Positions 37,015-45,926 of a DNA stretch of 64,000 nt are shown here, piece after piece (positions within the stretch are counted from its first letter, which is position 1; each line of letters opens with the position of its first letter). A program made the position numbers and the translations under genes. The DNA is taken from positions 62,001-126,000 of the forward strand of contig JAEXIT010000003.1 in assembly GCA_023446155.1 (NCBI GenBank), in the 5' to 3' direction. This DNA is from Bacteroidota bacterium (GTDB lineage Bacteria > Bacteroidota > Bacteroidia > Flavobacteriales > Flavobacteriaceae). Under the pieces are notes generated by a model. It ran no database searches. It saw only the letters and a list, made by a program, of their open reading frames with translations, and was not told where the DNA came from.

Positions 37015-38082
37015 ATGGATTTTACATTACTTGTCATAATCATTGTATTAGCACTGATTTTTGATTATATCAACGGTTTTCACGATGCGGCCAACTCGAT
37101 TGCGACCATCGTAGCCACAAAAGTACTGACGCCCTTTCAGGCGGTATTATGGGCGGCGGCCTTTAACTTCGCAGCCTATTTTATCTCCATGTACTGGATC
37201 GGTGAATTTAAGATTGGTAACACCATCGCCAAATCGGTTAACGAAAACTTTATTACCCTAGAGGTGATTCTGGCCGGACTTATCGCGGCAATTATCTGGA
37301 ACTTATTAACCTGGAAACTGGGAATTCCGTCTTCTTCATCCCACACTTTATTGGGTGGATTTATGGGAGCAGCATTGGCACATGCCGGAGCTTTATCCGA
37401 TAATGGAGTAGACGTAATTAACTACGCTAAAGTAATCCCAACATTCCTGTTTATTTTCTGCGCCCCGTTGATCGGTATGTTTATCGCCTATCTGATTACC
37501 ATTTTAATTATGAATATCTGCCGAAAGGCGAATCCGCATAAAGCCGACAAATGGTTTAAAAAATTACAGTTGGTGTCTTCGGCCTTGTTTAGTTTGGGTC
37601 ACGGAGGAAACGATGCTCAGAAAGTTATGGGTATCATCGGAGCAGCTGTAATCTGTTATCATATGAATATTGGTGACGTAGCCTATACTGCTTTGGATTC
37701 GAGTCACCGTTTTGCACACTTTGTGGAAGACTGGGCCTGGGTTCCTTTTGTGAGTTTCCTGGCGATCGGTTTAGGAACACTAAGCGGTGGATGGAAGATC
37801 GTTAAAACAATGGGATCTAAAATTACCAAAGTAACACCATTAGAAGGTGTAGCAGCCGAAACTGCCGGTGCGGTTACCTTATATTTAACCGAGCATATGG
37901 GAGTTCCGGTATCAACAACGCATACCATTACCGGTTCGATTATCGGGGTTGGAATTACAAAACGTATTTCAGCGGTACGATGGGGGGTAACGATTAACCT
38001 GTTATGGGCCTGGATTCTTACGATTCCGGTATCGGCTTTAATCGCAGGAATCATGTATTATATTTTGAAAATGTTCCTGTAA
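37015..38082 (+). CDS. Pit-type inorganic phosphate transporter
   Basis: The 355-residue membrane protein shows both halves of the inverted-repeat Pit signature: GFHDAANSIATIVATKVL near residue 22 and GHGGNDAQKVMGII near residue 199. There are about ten helices, SSSSHTLLGG near residue 103 and VPVSTTHTITGSI near residue 299. It imports phosphate (or metal-phosphate) with protons or sodium at the inner membrane. It is cotranscribed with the DUF47 gene and ends at a perfect terminator. Confidence 0.95.
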   Translation: MDFTLLVIIIVLALIFDYINGFHDAANSIATIVATKVLTPFQAVLWAAAFNFAAYFISMYWIGEFKIGNTIAKSVNENFITLEVILAGLIAAIIWNLLTWKLGIPSSSSHTLLGGFMGAALAHAGALSDNGVDVINYAKVIPTFLFIFCAPLIGMFIAYLITILIMNICRKANPHKADKWFKKLQLVSSALFSLGHGGNDAQKVMGIIGAAVICYHMNIGDVAYTALDSSHRFAHFVEDWAWVPFVSFLAIGLGTLSGGWKIVKTMGSKITKVTPLEGVAAETAGAVTLYLTEHMGVPVSTTHTITGSIIGVGITKRISAVRWGVTINLLWAWILTIPVSALIAGIMYYILKMFL

Positions 38083-38100
38083 TTGGGAATTGAAATACTA

Positions 38101-38132
38101 AAAAAAGAGCTGTCATCCGACAGCTCTTTTTT
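38101..38132. terminator. Bidirectional terminator after the Pit gene
   Basis: AAAAAAGAGCTGTC pairs perfectly with GACAGCTCTTTTTT around ATCC. It serves the Pit gene and the convergent small secreted-protein gene. Confidence 0.92.
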
Positions 38133-38550
38133 ATTTACCTTTTAGATATTTCATGTTGTAAACCACAATCCGGTCGTTGTAATAAATGTACAACTGTTTG
38201 CGGTTGCCTTGTTTTTTACGGGTGTAAATCGCGATGGTACAATCTTCTCCTTCGTTGGTGACACACTGAAAAGAGGCAATGTCGTCGGTAGCGGTCGATT
38301 TAACATCGAAATACTTAACGATTTTAAACAACTGTTCGACATTGGAATAAACCATAATCCGGTTTTTTTCGGTGTTCAGGTCGATAATGATTTCCGCTTT
38401 ACGGAATTCGGTATAATCACTCCATTTTCCTTTTTTGTCTTTTTCGGCCACGCTGACACCGGTCGTGACAAAACGGTAATCCTGACTGTAAAGCTGACTG
38501 CTTCCGGATAGAAACAGTACTAGAAGTAGGGCTTTTCGAATCGTTTTCAT
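38131..38550 (-). CDS. Small secreted protein of unknown function
   Basis: The 139-residue protein begins with a signal peptide (MKTIRKALLLVLFLSGSSQLYSQ). The start at 38550 was preferred over 38577 for that reason. The mature part is beta-rich with two cysteines (QCVTNEGEDCT) that could form a short disulfide, and a Lys-rich C-terminus. I recognise no family. It is convergent with the Pit gene and separate from the DHH phosphoesterase, which starts on the other strand 140 bp away. Confidence 0.7.
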   Translation of the reverse strand: MKTIRKALLLVLFLSGSSQLYSQDYRFVTTGVSVAEKDKKGKWSDYTEFRKAEIIIDLNTEKNRIMVYSNVEQLFKIVKYFDVKSTATDDIASFQCVTNEGEDCTIAIYTRKKQGNRKQLYIYYNDRIVVYNMKYLKGK

Positions 38551-38689
38551 TTTAGTACTATGCTTTAATGGGAACAATAATACAAAAAAAACGTCCGGAA
38601 CGCCGTATTATTTTAGCGGTTTTTTCGAAACCTTTATTTTTAAGGAAATACTAACCCTTTTGTGAACCAAAAAAATGTAAATTCGCAGC

Positions 38690-39706
38690 ATGATGAATAA
38701 AAATGAAATGGAAGCGATCCATACCTTATTGGCTACGCCAAAAAAAATCGCGATCATTCCCCATCGAAATCCCGACGGAGACGCTATGGGGTCGACACTG
38801 GCATTGTACCACACTTTTCTGCAACTGGGCCATCAGGCGGTTGTCGTGGCGCCCAATGAATTTCCGGATTTTTTGCACTGGCTTCCGGGAGCCGATACGG
38901 TTCGTGTTTTTGAAACCAGCAAAAAGACCTGTGAAGCGCTGATCAATGACGCGGATATTGTTTTTACATTAGATTTTAACGCCTTACACCGCACCGGTGA
39001 GCAGATGGAAAATTTCCTGAAAACTCTGACGGAAAAATTATTCATCATGATCGACCACCACCAGTTGCCGGATAACTATGCCAAGTATACGTTTTCGGAT
39101 ACCGGTTATGGTTCTACCTGCGAAATGGTTTATACGTTTTTGACCGGTTTGGGCTATGCCGATTTGATCAATAAAACGGTGGCGACCTGCATTTATACCG
39201 GTATTGTAACCGATTCGGGTTCGTTCCGTTTTCCGCTTACCACCAGTACGACGCATCGTGTCGTAGCCGACCTGATCGATCGTGGTGTTGAAAACAGTAC
39301 GATTCATAACTTACTGTTCGATACAAGCTCGTATAACCGTTTGCAGTTATTAGGGCGCGGTTTGCAAAACCTGAAATTACTTCCGGAATACAAAACGTCC
39401 TATATTACCCTAAGTCAGGACGAATTGGATCAGTTTCATTATGTGAAAGGCGATACCGAAGGCATTGTGAACTATGGATTATCAATCAAAGGGATCGATT
39501 TTACCGCTATTTTTATCGAGAATAAAGAAGAAGGAATCGTAAAAATATCGTTCCGTTCGCAAGGCGGTTTCGATGTAAATCAATTTGCACGGGAACATTT
39601 CAATGGCGGCGGACATATCAATGCGGCCGGAGGAAAATCCTTTTTAACATTAGACGAAACGATACAACAATTTATTGCTATTTTAGCGTCTGAAAAGACT
39701 AAATAA
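38690..39706 (+). CDS. DHH/DHHA1 phosphoesterase (NrnA-like nanoRNase/pAp phosphatase)
   Basis: The 338-residue enzyme has the DHH domain motifs HRNPDGDAMGS (about 25-35), FTLDFN, the IDHHQLP triad and DSGSFRFP, then the DHHA1 GGGHINAAGG motif near the C-terminus. NrnA-type proteins degrade oligoribonucleotides to mononucleotides and dephosphorylate pAp in the cytoplasm. It lies 3 bp upstream of gldI, a pairing seen in flavobacteria, so it probably supplies transcription to the GldI unit. Two adjacent ATGs are possible starts. Confidence 0.9.
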   Translation: MMNKNEMEAIHTLLATPKKIAIIPHRNPDGDAMGSTLALYHTFLQLGHQAVVVAPNEFPDFLHWLPGADTVRVFETSKKTCEALINDADIVFTLDFNALHRTGEQMENFLKTLTEKLFIMIDHHQLPDNYAKYTFSDTGYGSTCEMVYTFLTGLGYADLINKTVATCIYTGIVTDSGSFRFPLTTSTTHRVVADLIDRGVENSTIHNLLFDTSSYNRLQLLGRGLQNLKLLPEYKTSYITLSQDELDQFHYVKGDTEGIVNYGLSIKGIDFTAIFIENKEEGIVKISFRSQGGFDVNQFAREHFNGGGHINAAGGKSFLTLDETIQQFIAILASEKTK

Positions 39707-39709
39707 GTT

Positions 39710-40318
39710 ATGAAAAGAATCTATTTCTTAGTGCTGGCCGTTTTGGGATTTGCTTTTACAAGTTGTTCCCAGCAACAGGCACGGCATCCGATTTCGCATA
39801 GTTCGGGGACTTTTATCAAAGAATCGATCAAGCGAAATAAAAAACTGATCGCCAATGAAGAATCGCTTATCGAGGCCGTGATCAGTAAAGATACCGCAAA
39901 AGCCTATGTTGCTTCAGCCAAAGGATATTGGTATCGTTATGATATCAAAAATGATACAGAAACCCTGACGCCTAAAAAAGGCGATATTGCTTATTTTGAT
40001 TATAACATCAGTGATTTGGACGGTAAACAGATTTATTCGGAAGCCGATTTAAAATCGCAGGTCTACCATGTGGACAAACAAAACATTATGATGGGACTTC
40101 GCGATGGGATCAAACTGATGAAAAAAGGAGAGAAGGTAACCTTCCTGTTTCCGTCGCATATGGCCTATGGGTATCACGGCGATAATGATAAAATCGGAAC
40201 GAATCAACCGTTAATCTGTACGGTTACGCTGACCGATTTAAAACCGGGGGCTTCCGAAAAAAGCAAACCGGCTCCGAAAACCGAAACTGAAAATACAAAA
40301 AACCAACCCGAAAACTAG
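39710..40318 (+). CDS. gldI: Gliding-motility lipoprotein GldI, FKBP-type peptidyl-prolyl isomerase
   Basis: The 202-residue lipoprotein has a signal peptide with lipobox Cys19 (FAFTSC) and one FKBP domain (about 92-180: [41 protein letters not shown]). The C-terminal tail is Lys/Glu/Pro-rich and probably disordered. GldI is required for gliding in Flavobacterium johnsoniae and is thought to fold periplasmic T9SS/gliding components. Its operon place, after the DHH gene and before a second isomerase lipoprotein, matches that role. Confidence 0.92.
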   Translation: MKRIYFLVLAVLGFAFTSCSQQQARHPISHSSGTFIKESIKRNKKLIANEESLIEAVISKDTAKAYVASAKGYWYRYDIKNDTETLTPKKGDIAYFDYNISDLDGKQIYSEADLKSQVYHVDKQNIMMGLRDGIKLMKKGEKVTFLFPSHMAYGYHGDNDKIGTNQPLICTVTLTDLKPGASEKSKPAPKTETENTKNQPEN

Positions 40319-40338
40319 TAATAATTATCAATTTAAAA

Positions 40339-41436
40339 ATGAAATCAATGACAAGTTTATTTGTAGGCCTTGTTGCATTATTCAGCTCTTGTACGTCGTC
40401 TTATGATAAGTTAGGCGATGGGCTTTACGCCGATATCGAGACGAATAAAGGTAACATTATCGTTAAATTAGAATATCAAAAAACGCCGGTAACCGTAGCG
40501 AATTTTGTATCGTTAGCCGAAGGTAAAAACCCTTTTGTAAAGGATAAATTCAAAGGGAAACCGTTTTATAATGAGGTTAAATTTCACCGTGTGATCAAAG
40601 ATTTTATGATTCAGGGTGGTGATCCGGATGGAAATGGAGAAGGTGGACCAGGTTATAAATTTAAAGATGAAATCGCACCGGAATTAAAACATTCTAAAGC
40701 GGGAATCTTATCGATGGCTAACGCCGGACCAGGTACAAATGGAAGTCAGTTTTTTATCACGCACAAAGCTACGCCATGGTTAGACGGAAAACACAGTGTT
40801 TTCGGAGAAGTGGTACAAGGTATGGATGTGGTAAATAAAATCGAACAAAACGATGTGATCAAAAAAATCACCATCATCCGTGTTGGAAAAGATGCTAAGA
40901 AATTCGATGCGCCAAAAGTATTCAAAGGGTATTACGATACCGAATCGGTAGCACAAAAGAAACTGGCAGAGAGCCTTACTAAAGTAAAAACAGAAAAAGT
41001 TGCGGCATTTGCTGCAGCAAAAGCAGGGGCTACTAAAACACAATCCGGATTGGAATATGCTATCGTTAACAAAGGAAGCGGTAAAAAGCCAGCTGCCGGA
41101 ACACAGGTATATGTGCACTATGCGGGTTATTTCGAAAATGGAGATTTGTTTGATACCAGCTACGAGGACATTGCAAAAGCTTTCGGAAAGCTTGATGCCA
41201 ACAGAGCCGCAGCAAACCAGTATATGCCATTTCCATTCCCTTACGGTAAAAAAGAAGGTTTGATCCCGGGCTTTATCGAAGGATTGGAGAATATGTCTTT
41301 GGGTGATAAAGCGATCCTTTTTATTCCATCGCATTTGGGATATGGAGAAAGAGGTTATGCGATTATCCCACCAAATACCAATTTGATTTTCGAAATCGAA
41401 ATGTTGGAAACGCCACCGGCGCCAAAAACAAAATAA
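40339..41436 (+). CDS. Cyclophilin-FKBP fusion peptidyl-prolyl isomerase lipoprotein
   Basis: The 365-residue lipoprotein (lipobox FSSC near Cys18) fuses a cyclophilin domain (about 30-190: [41 protein letters not shown]) to an FKBP domain (about 235-360: [47 protein letters not shown]). An Ala/Lys-rich helix links them. Both are proline isomerases, so this is a two-type folding chaperone of the envelope, and it follows gldI by 20 bp. Key cyclophilin residues (the R of FHRVI and the W of TPWLDG) are present. Confidence 0.92.
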   Translation: MKSMTSLFVGLVALFSSCTSSYDKLGDGLYADIETNKGNIIVKLEYQKTPVTVANFVSLAEGKNPFVKDKFKGKPFYNEVKFHRVIKDFMIQGGDPDGNGEGGPGYKFKDEIAPELKHSKAGILSMANAGPGTNGSQFFITHKATPWLDGKHSVFGEVVQGMDVVNKIEQNDVIKKITIIRVGKDAKKFDAPKVFKGYYDTESVAQKKLAESLTKVKTEKVAAFAAAKAGATKTQSGLEYAIVNKGSGKKPAAGTQVYVHYAGYFENGDLFDTSYEDIAKAFGKLDANRAAANQYMPFPFPYGKKEGLIPGFIEGLENMSLGDKAILFIPSHLGYGERGYAIIPPNTNLIFEIEMLETPPAPKTK

Positions 41437-41440
41437 AAGT

Positions 41441-41469
41441 AAAGTCCCGAATTTATCGGGACTTTTTTT
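41441..41469. terminator. Terminator after the gldI unit
   Basis: AAAGTCCCGA pairs with TCGGGACTTT around ATTTA, then a T-run. The same stem recurs at 48902-48930. Confidence 0.92.
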
Positions 41470-41475
41470 GTGGAA

Positions 41476-42813
41476 TTAATTGCTATTCCAGTCAATTTTT
41501 CGAGAGAGATACATCACCAGTCCAAGGATGATAAACAATCCGATACTACCCACCAGAAGGGCGTAATTTTCCATTTGAATGATAATGTAGATGAACAAAT
41601 ACAAAGCCGATAGCGACGTACCAATGAGTAACGGGAATTTAGGGTTCTTTAGAATCGAAAACGAATACAAACTGATCATCAGTACAACGCCAATACCGGA
41701 AAGGATATACGCCAGTCGGAAGCTACTGTGTTCGGTGATCGCGATAAGTAACGTATAGAACAACACCAGTGCTATACCAATCATAAAATACTGGAAGATG
41801 TGGATGCGGATTTTACTGATGGACTGAATCAGGAAAAACGTCAGGAAGGTCAGACCAATCACCAGAAAGCCGTATTTGGAAACGCGTTCGTTTTTCTGAT
41901 ATTCGTCTACCGGTACGACAAAATTCACTCCAAAAGCATACCGACTCAGATCGGGTAGGTTGTTGAAATATTGCTGCGAAAACGCTCTGTTAATGTGGAG
42001 TACTTTCCATTTCGCCTGAAAACCATCATCCGAGATTACTTTTGTTTTATCGTTTGGAAGGAAGTTACCGGTAAAACCAGGGCTGTGCCAGTTGGATTTC
42101 ATACTCATTTCGGTTGTTTTTCCAATCGGAACAAGTCGGATCATCTGACTACCATCGTATTTGACTTTAAACTGAAAGCTTTTCGGGAAAGAGGCGGCTA
42201 TCATATCGATAGGTGCGGTTTCTAAGGTTTCCAGGCCTACAAAGCCCCCATTGTTATTGTAAGTCGGTTCGAAAGTATACGGTTTGCCTCCAAATGTTAT
42301 ATCCACCTGATCTTTAATGCTCTTTAGATTGGTCGTCTGAATCAGGATGGTCGTTTTATCCCAATGGATGTTTCCGGCCGGTATGTTTTGGATGTCAAAA
42401 TCCGGTTTTACATACGAACCTTTAAAATTCATTTCGGCCGTAAATACCGTAGCATCATAAATATTCCGGTTTAAGGGTTTGGTTTCGACAGTCGTCTGAT
42501 TTTCCAGTTTTTCCGGGAAAATATAGGTATACTGAAGGGTTGTGCTATTGGCTTCGGTATACGGTACTTTTAAAATGGGTCCGTAAAAATAAACGCTGCT
42601 TCCCCATTTTTCGCTTACTTCTTTGATCACGTCGTTTTTACGCTGCGAACGTTCCGAAATTAAGTCTTTGACAAATTGTAGCGGTATAAGCAGAAATAGT
42701 ACCAGAAAGCCGATCATGATCATTTTGACCGTGGGTGTTTGCAAGAAAGGAATTTCGATTCTTGGAATGTTTACTTCCGGTCTGGAAGTGTCTTTGTCTG
42801 ATTGATGGTCCAT
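41476..42813 (-). CDS. CreD-family inner-membrane protein
   Basis: The 445-residue protein matches CreD: an N-terminal membrane helix near 32-52 with the LLIPLQFVKDLI region and a large periplasmic domain with FLPNDKTKVISDDGF. Six to seven C-terminal helices include FQYFMIGIALVLFY and SFRLAYILSGIGVVLMISLYSF. In E. coli CreD is an inner-membrane protein of the CreBC regulon affecting colicin tolerance and envelope integrity. Here the Cre sensor pair is absent, and the gene is 17 bp downstream of a Coq4-like gene with a winged-helix regulator nearby. Confidence 0.88.
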   Translation of the reverse strand: MDHQSDKDTSRPEVNIPRIEIPFLQTPTVKMIMIGFLVLFLLIPLQFVKDLISERSQRKNDVIKEVSEKWGSSVYFYGPILKVPYTEANSTTLQYTYIFPEKLENQTTVETKPLNRNIYDATVFTAEMNFKGSYVKPDFDIQNIPAGNIHWDKTTILIQTTNLKSIKDQVDITFGGKPYTFEPTYNNNGGFVGLETLETAPIDMIAASFPKSFQFKVKYDGSQMIRLVPIGKTTEMSMKSNWHSPGFTGNFLPNDKTKVISDDGFQAKWKVLHINRAFSQQYFNNLPDLSRYAFGVNFVVPVDEYQKNERVSKYGFLVIGLTFLTFFLIQSISKIRIHIFQYFMIGIALVLFYTLLIAITEHSSFRLAYILSGIGVVLMISLYSFSILKNPKFPLLIGTSLSALYLFIYIIIQMENYALLVGSIGLFIILGLVMYLSRKIDWNSN

Positions 42814-42830
42814 GTTGATTTGATTTAAGT

Positions 42831-43286
42831 TTATTGAATTTTAAATGTTTTCCGAATGTTTTCGGTCGGTTGTAACAAGAGTTTGGAATAGTCGAGGTAA
42901 TAAAAGGCTAAGGCTCTGCGTCCTCGTTTGTAATACGAGTGGAAGAATGATATTTCGAAAGGGTAAAAAAGTGTTCCGATCAGGACGACCATAAACAGAT
43001 AGACACTTCTTTTCCCGTTGCCGAGTAGGTAGCATTGCATGGCGATTTCTTCTTTCACCGACGTCCCGATTCCAGTGAGAATATGCATGACATCATGATC
43101 TTCCAGTTTGGGTTCCATTGTAAAATGGTTTACGGTTAAAAATATGCCAAGGTCGTTTCCTAACGTTTTTTCCGGATAGGTGAGTAGTTCCTCTTTGGTT
43201 ACGCTCCATGGGGCATTCTTTTTTAAAAAGTGCTGATACGGTACTTTGGAAAGCCTGTAAAACAGTTCGAATAATTTGTCTTTCAT
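42831..43286 (-). CDS. Coq4-motif protein of unknown function
   Basis: The 151-residue protein carries the exact Coq4 signature HDxxH-x11-E: His64, Asp65, His68 and Glu80 in EDHDVMHILTGIG...KEE, within an otherwise helical sequence that includes a hydrophobic stretch near 96-112. Coq4 organises the ubiquinone-synthesis complex in mitochondria and needs a metal at that motif. This organism uses menaquinone, so the partner lipid or role must differ. The start at 43286 follows the inverted-repeat site directly. A start at 43310 would overlap that site. Cotranscribed with creD. Confidence 0.75.
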   Translation of the reverse strand: MKDKLFELFYRLSKVPYQHFLKKNAPWSVTKEELLTYPEKTLGNDLGIFLTVNHFTMEPKLEDHDVMHILTGIGTSVKEEIAMQCYLLGNGKRSVYLFMVVLIGTLFYPFEISFFHSYYKRGRRALAFYYLDYSKLLLQPTENIRKTFKIQ

Positions 43287-43296
43287 ATTTAAAAGT

Positions 43297-43313
43297 ACTT
43301 TGAATTTCAAAGT
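43297..43313 (-). promoter_or_regulatory. Operator-like inverted repeat before the Coq4-like/creD unit
   Basis: ACTTTG-N5-CAAAGT (17 bp). On the minus strand it is followed by TACTTTTA, a near TAnnTTTG -7 box, and then the start codon ten bases on. The same arrangement occurs at 44253-44269. Confidence 0.65.
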
Positions 43314-43333
43314 TAAAAGGTAAAAAAATAGTG

Positions 43334-43630
43334 CTAGTGTTTTTGGATTAGTTTTTCAAGCGCGTCAATATGCTCCTGAAAGGCTTTGCGACCTTCCTGA
43401 GTTGCGTTATAACGGGTATTGGGTTTTTTTCCGATAAATTGTTTCTCGATAGCGATATAGTTTTCACTTTCAAGTGCTTTGGCATGGCTGGCCAGATTGC
43501 CGTCGGTCACGCCCAAAAGCTCTTTAAGCGTCGTAAAGTCGGCATACTCGTTGACCATCAGTATGGACATAATGCCCAGACGGATCCGATGGTCAAATGC
43601 TTTATTGATATTTTCGATCAGACTTTTCAA
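43334..43630 (-). CDS. Winged-helix transcriptional regulator
   Basis: The 98-residue protein is a single winged helix: AFDHRIRLGIMSILMVNEYADFT, the recognition helix near GVTDGNLASHAKALES, then the wing QFIGKKPNTRYNATQEGRKAF. This matches the small ArsR/MarR-like regulators (winged-helix DNA-binding family) of Bacteroidetes that often dimerise on palindromes. It lies 5 bp downstream of a six-TM gene and just past the second transcription unit's promoter. I infer it binds the two ACTTTG-N5-CAAAGT sites. Confidence 0.88.
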   Translation of the reverse strand: MKSLIENINKAFDHRIRLGIMSILMVNEYADFTTLKELLGVTDGNLASHAKALESENYIAIEKQFIGKKPNTRYNATQEGRKAFQEHIDALEKLIQKH

Positions 43631-43635
43631 AACAA

Positions 43636-44244
43636 TTATTTTCGGTCGTATTTATAATGCATCACGGCGCCGTAGAGGATATGGCAGATTCCGAATCCAA
43701 GTGCCCAAAAGTACAAACCATAATTGGAAAATACTACGGATAATAGCCCTAAAATGATTTCGGTGATCCCGAGGTAACGAACATCGCGTAAGGTGTATTT
43801 ACTGGCGTTTAAACAAGCCATACCGTAAAAAATTAGGGTAATGGGAACGAGCAGATCGTAATAGCCTTTGGCAAATAATAGTAGTGTCAGAATGCCACCG
43901 GTTACCAAGGGGATAAAAAAGTTAATCAATAATCTTTTGGAAGAGGCATTCCATACTTTTTCGCCTGTTTTCTTTGCTTTATTAACGGTGAAGATATACG
44001 CGGTGATTAAAGAGGCAACCAGTACAGACAGTGTTACTACAATCATTTGTTGGAATAGGGAGCTGTCAACGGAAGCATAGGCTTCGGTATTGGTACGGAT
44101 CAGATAGTGGCCCACGAAAGCGCCAATCAAAGCATAGGCACCGGCCAAAATCCCGGAAAGACCGCTTAATGAAATAAATTGAGTCGATTTATTCATCAAG
44201 TCCTTGATGTCTTTTAAATCCTGTAAATAATTAGTTGTATCCAT
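43636..44244 (-). CDS. Six-TM membrane protein of unknown function, regulator partner
   Basis: The 202-residue protein has about six helices (near 20-45, 67-92, 105-128, 132-150, 155-172, 174-192) and an acidic N-terminus (NYLQDLKDIKDLMNKST). No catalytic motif is seen. It is cotranscribed with the winged-helix regulator, which suggests it senses an envelope state or is itself a target of that regulator. The start ATG lies 8 bp from the ACTTTG-N5-CAAAGT site. Confidence 0.8.
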   Translation of the reverse strand: MDTTNYLQDLKDIKDLMNKSTQFISLSGLSGILAGAYALIGAFVGHYLIRTNTEAYASVDSSLFQQMIVVTLSVLVASLITAYIFTVNKAKKTGEKVWNASSKRLLINFFIPLVTGGILTLLLFAKGYYDLLVPITLIFYGMACLNASKYTLRDVRYLGITEIILGLLSVVFSNYGLYFWALGFGICHILYGAVMHYKYDRK

Positions 44245-44252
44245 TTAAAAGT

Positions 44253-44269
44253 ACTTTGAAAAACAAAGT
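44253..44269 (-). promoter_or_regulatory. Operator-like inverted repeat before the six-TM/regulator unit
   Basis: ACTTTG-N5-CAAAGT (17 bp), adjoined on the minus strand by TACTTTTAAAT and the start codon. It is almost identical to the site at 43297-43313, including the flanking ATTTAAAAGT. Confidence 0.65.
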
Positions 44270-44356
44270 AAGTGATATTTTTTGAAACGAACAATTTTTT
44301 TTAAGAAAATAAATCAGATAACGGCCAATTCATCGGAAATTATCAAAACAAGTGAT

Positions 44357-44644
44357 ATGTTTGTAAAAAGATTCAAAAGGATGCGTAGCATAGGTTATTT
44401 TCTGGTGATCATAGGGGTGTTGTTTGGGGTGTATCTCCTGATGGCACTTATCGGTGTTACCACATATACGGAACACTTAAAAGGGGAGAAACCCAGTTTT
44501 CTGATTGTGTACTATATGGGAATTGTAGTGGCGATGGTGGTATTGGCTGTAGCCGACTTTCTGTTGATTCGCTACGGTCGGCGTCTGATTCGCAAGGCAA
44601 AAAATAATGCCGCTACGGTTTCTCCTGACAATAAAGCGAGATAG
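44357..44644 (+). CDS. Small two-TM membrane protein
   Basis: The 95-residue protein begins MFVKRFKRMRS, a basic N-terminus, and has two hydrophobic helices (about 15-40 and 56-78) and a basic RYGRRLIRKAK tail. An upstream TTG at 44282 would add 25 residues but lacks other support. I recognise no family. It is 2 bp upstream of a DUF1801 gene, with which it is cotranscribed. Confidence 0.6.
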   Translation: MFVKRFKRMRSIGYFLVIIGVLFGVYLLMALIGVTTYTEHLKGEKPSFLIVYYMGIVVAMVVLAVADFLLIRYGRRLIRKAKNNAATVSPDNKAR

Positions 44645-44646
44645 AT

Positions 44647-45000
44647 ATGAAACCGGCCGACGTATATATTATCAACCAACCGGAGCCGTATCGTTCGATA
44701 TTGTTGCATTTGGTGGCGGTTTTGGAAATGACTTTGGAAACGTCCTACAAATTGGAATACAAGTGGAAAGTTCCGCATATGTATTATAAAGGCCGACCTT
44801 TTTGTTTTCTGAATGCAAGTCATAAAGGACAGTTTGTCGATCTTGGTTTTTCGAGAGGTTTTAAGCTTTTGCAACATCAGGATCAGTTGGTGTCGGAAGG
44901 ACGAAATACAATGAAATCATTACGCTACCAATCGCTCGAAGAAATAGATCCGATGGTATTAACGGATTTGATCCAGGAAGCGATGGCGTTATATCCATAA
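44647..45000 (+). CDS. DUF1801-family protein
   Basis: The 117-residue protein fits DUF1801 (YdhG-like): EPYRSILLHLVAVLE, the YKWKVPHMYYKGRPFCFLNASHKG core and the FVDLGFSRG strand. The family is widespread and uncharacterised. Coupled with the small two-TM gene and ended by a strong terminator. Confidence 0.85.
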   Translation: MKPADVYIINQPEPYRSILLHLVAVLEMTLETSYKLEYKWKVPHMYYKGRPFCFLNASHKGQFVDLGFSRGFKLLQHQDQLVSEGRNTMKSLRYQSLEEIDPMVLTDLIQEAMALYP

Positions 45001-45026
45001 AAAAAGGCTCCAAACGGAGCCTTCTT
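45001..45026. terminator. Terminator after the DUF1801 gene
   Basis: AAGGCTCC pairs with GGAGCCTT around a four-base loop, with an A-run before and T-rich sequence after. Confidence 0.8.
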
Positions 45027-45065
45027 TATCGAGTATCTTTTCTCTTGCTTCTTTTCTCTTTTAGG

Positions 45066-45911
45066 TTATATTCTAAAAATACCACCAAAAGCAATCACAC
45101 GTTGTAAAAACATAAAGTGCTGTGATGCTTTATCGTCGTTACTATACGTGGTTTTGATATCATTCATGTCGATATAACCTCCTTTTAATTCGGCCTGAAT
45201 AAAGAAGTGTTTAAAGAAAGTCAGGTTAAGACCGGCTTTGGCTGAAAGTCCGAATCCGGAAATGTGGAAATCGTCATGACGTTCTTTATTGAATAATTTA
45301 GCGTTGGTTTTAGGGAATAAAACACCACCACCAACACCTTCGGTTATATTGATCTGAAATACGTCGGTATTAGTAATGCCAAACCATTTTGAAATATCGT
45401 CCACGCGGGAAAATTCGGTGTTGATATAGTTTAATCCGTCGGTATGTTCGAATGTAAGGAAACTTTCATCGGTTAAATCCACCATTCCGTTACTTACAAC
45501 GGTGTTGTTGTATTCGGCCGGATAATTCCCGGAAATACGCGCTACCTGATCCTGACGCATTACATATTTCATATGATCCACACCAATCGAAATATTGTAT
45601 TTGTCGGTGATAAAATAACCAACACGCAAGTTGGTCTGCGGAATTGTCATTCGTCCCGGGTTGATATAGTCAATATGCCATCCCTTAGGTTTGTCCTGAG
45701 CTGCAACATCGTGCAGGGTAAAATCGTAATCGGCACCTTGAAAATGGATATCCGAATTGGTGAAATTTGCGCGGTTTCCGCCCCAGAAAACGTAAAACTT
45801 ACCTTTGTTGTGAGCCGTGTATTTTTCAGGTGTGATTGCTTCTTCCTGAGCAAAGGTGTACTGTGAAAAAACACAAAAAGTTAGCACAGCCATTAAAAAT
45901 GGATGTTTCAT
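45066..45911 (-). CDS. Outer-membrane beta-barrel protein of unknown ligand
   Basis: The 281-residue protein has a signal peptide (ending TFAQ) and alternating hydrophobic strands throughout. The strand NLRVGYFITDKYNISIGVDHMKY is typical of an eight- to ten-stranded outer-membrane protein, and a C-terminal FGGIFRI strand closes it. There is no conserved enzyme motif. It is 15 bp downstream of kdsA, and a shared envelope role with LPS core synthesis is only positional. Confidence 0.7.
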   Translation of the reverse strand: MKHPFLMAVLTFCVFSQYTFAQEEAITPEKYTAHNKGKFYVFWGGNRANFTNSDIHFQGADYDFTLHDVAAQDKPKGWHIDYINPGRMTIPQTNLRVGYFITDKYNISIGVDHMKYVMRQDQVARISGNYPAEYNNTVVSNGMVDLTDESFLTFEHTDGLNYINTEFSRVDDISKWFGITNTDVFQINITEGVGGGVLFPKTNAKLFNKERHDDFHISGFGLSAKAGLNLTFFKHFFIQAELKGGYIDMNDIKTTYSNDDKASQHFMFLQRVIAFGGIFRI

Positions 45912-45926
45912 TATCGATAGTAAAAA

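Noticed and set aside
40339..41436. Cyclophilin-FKBP protein as two genes joined by a frameshift
   Set aside because: One continuous frame covers both domains with a sensible linker, and such fusions are known.
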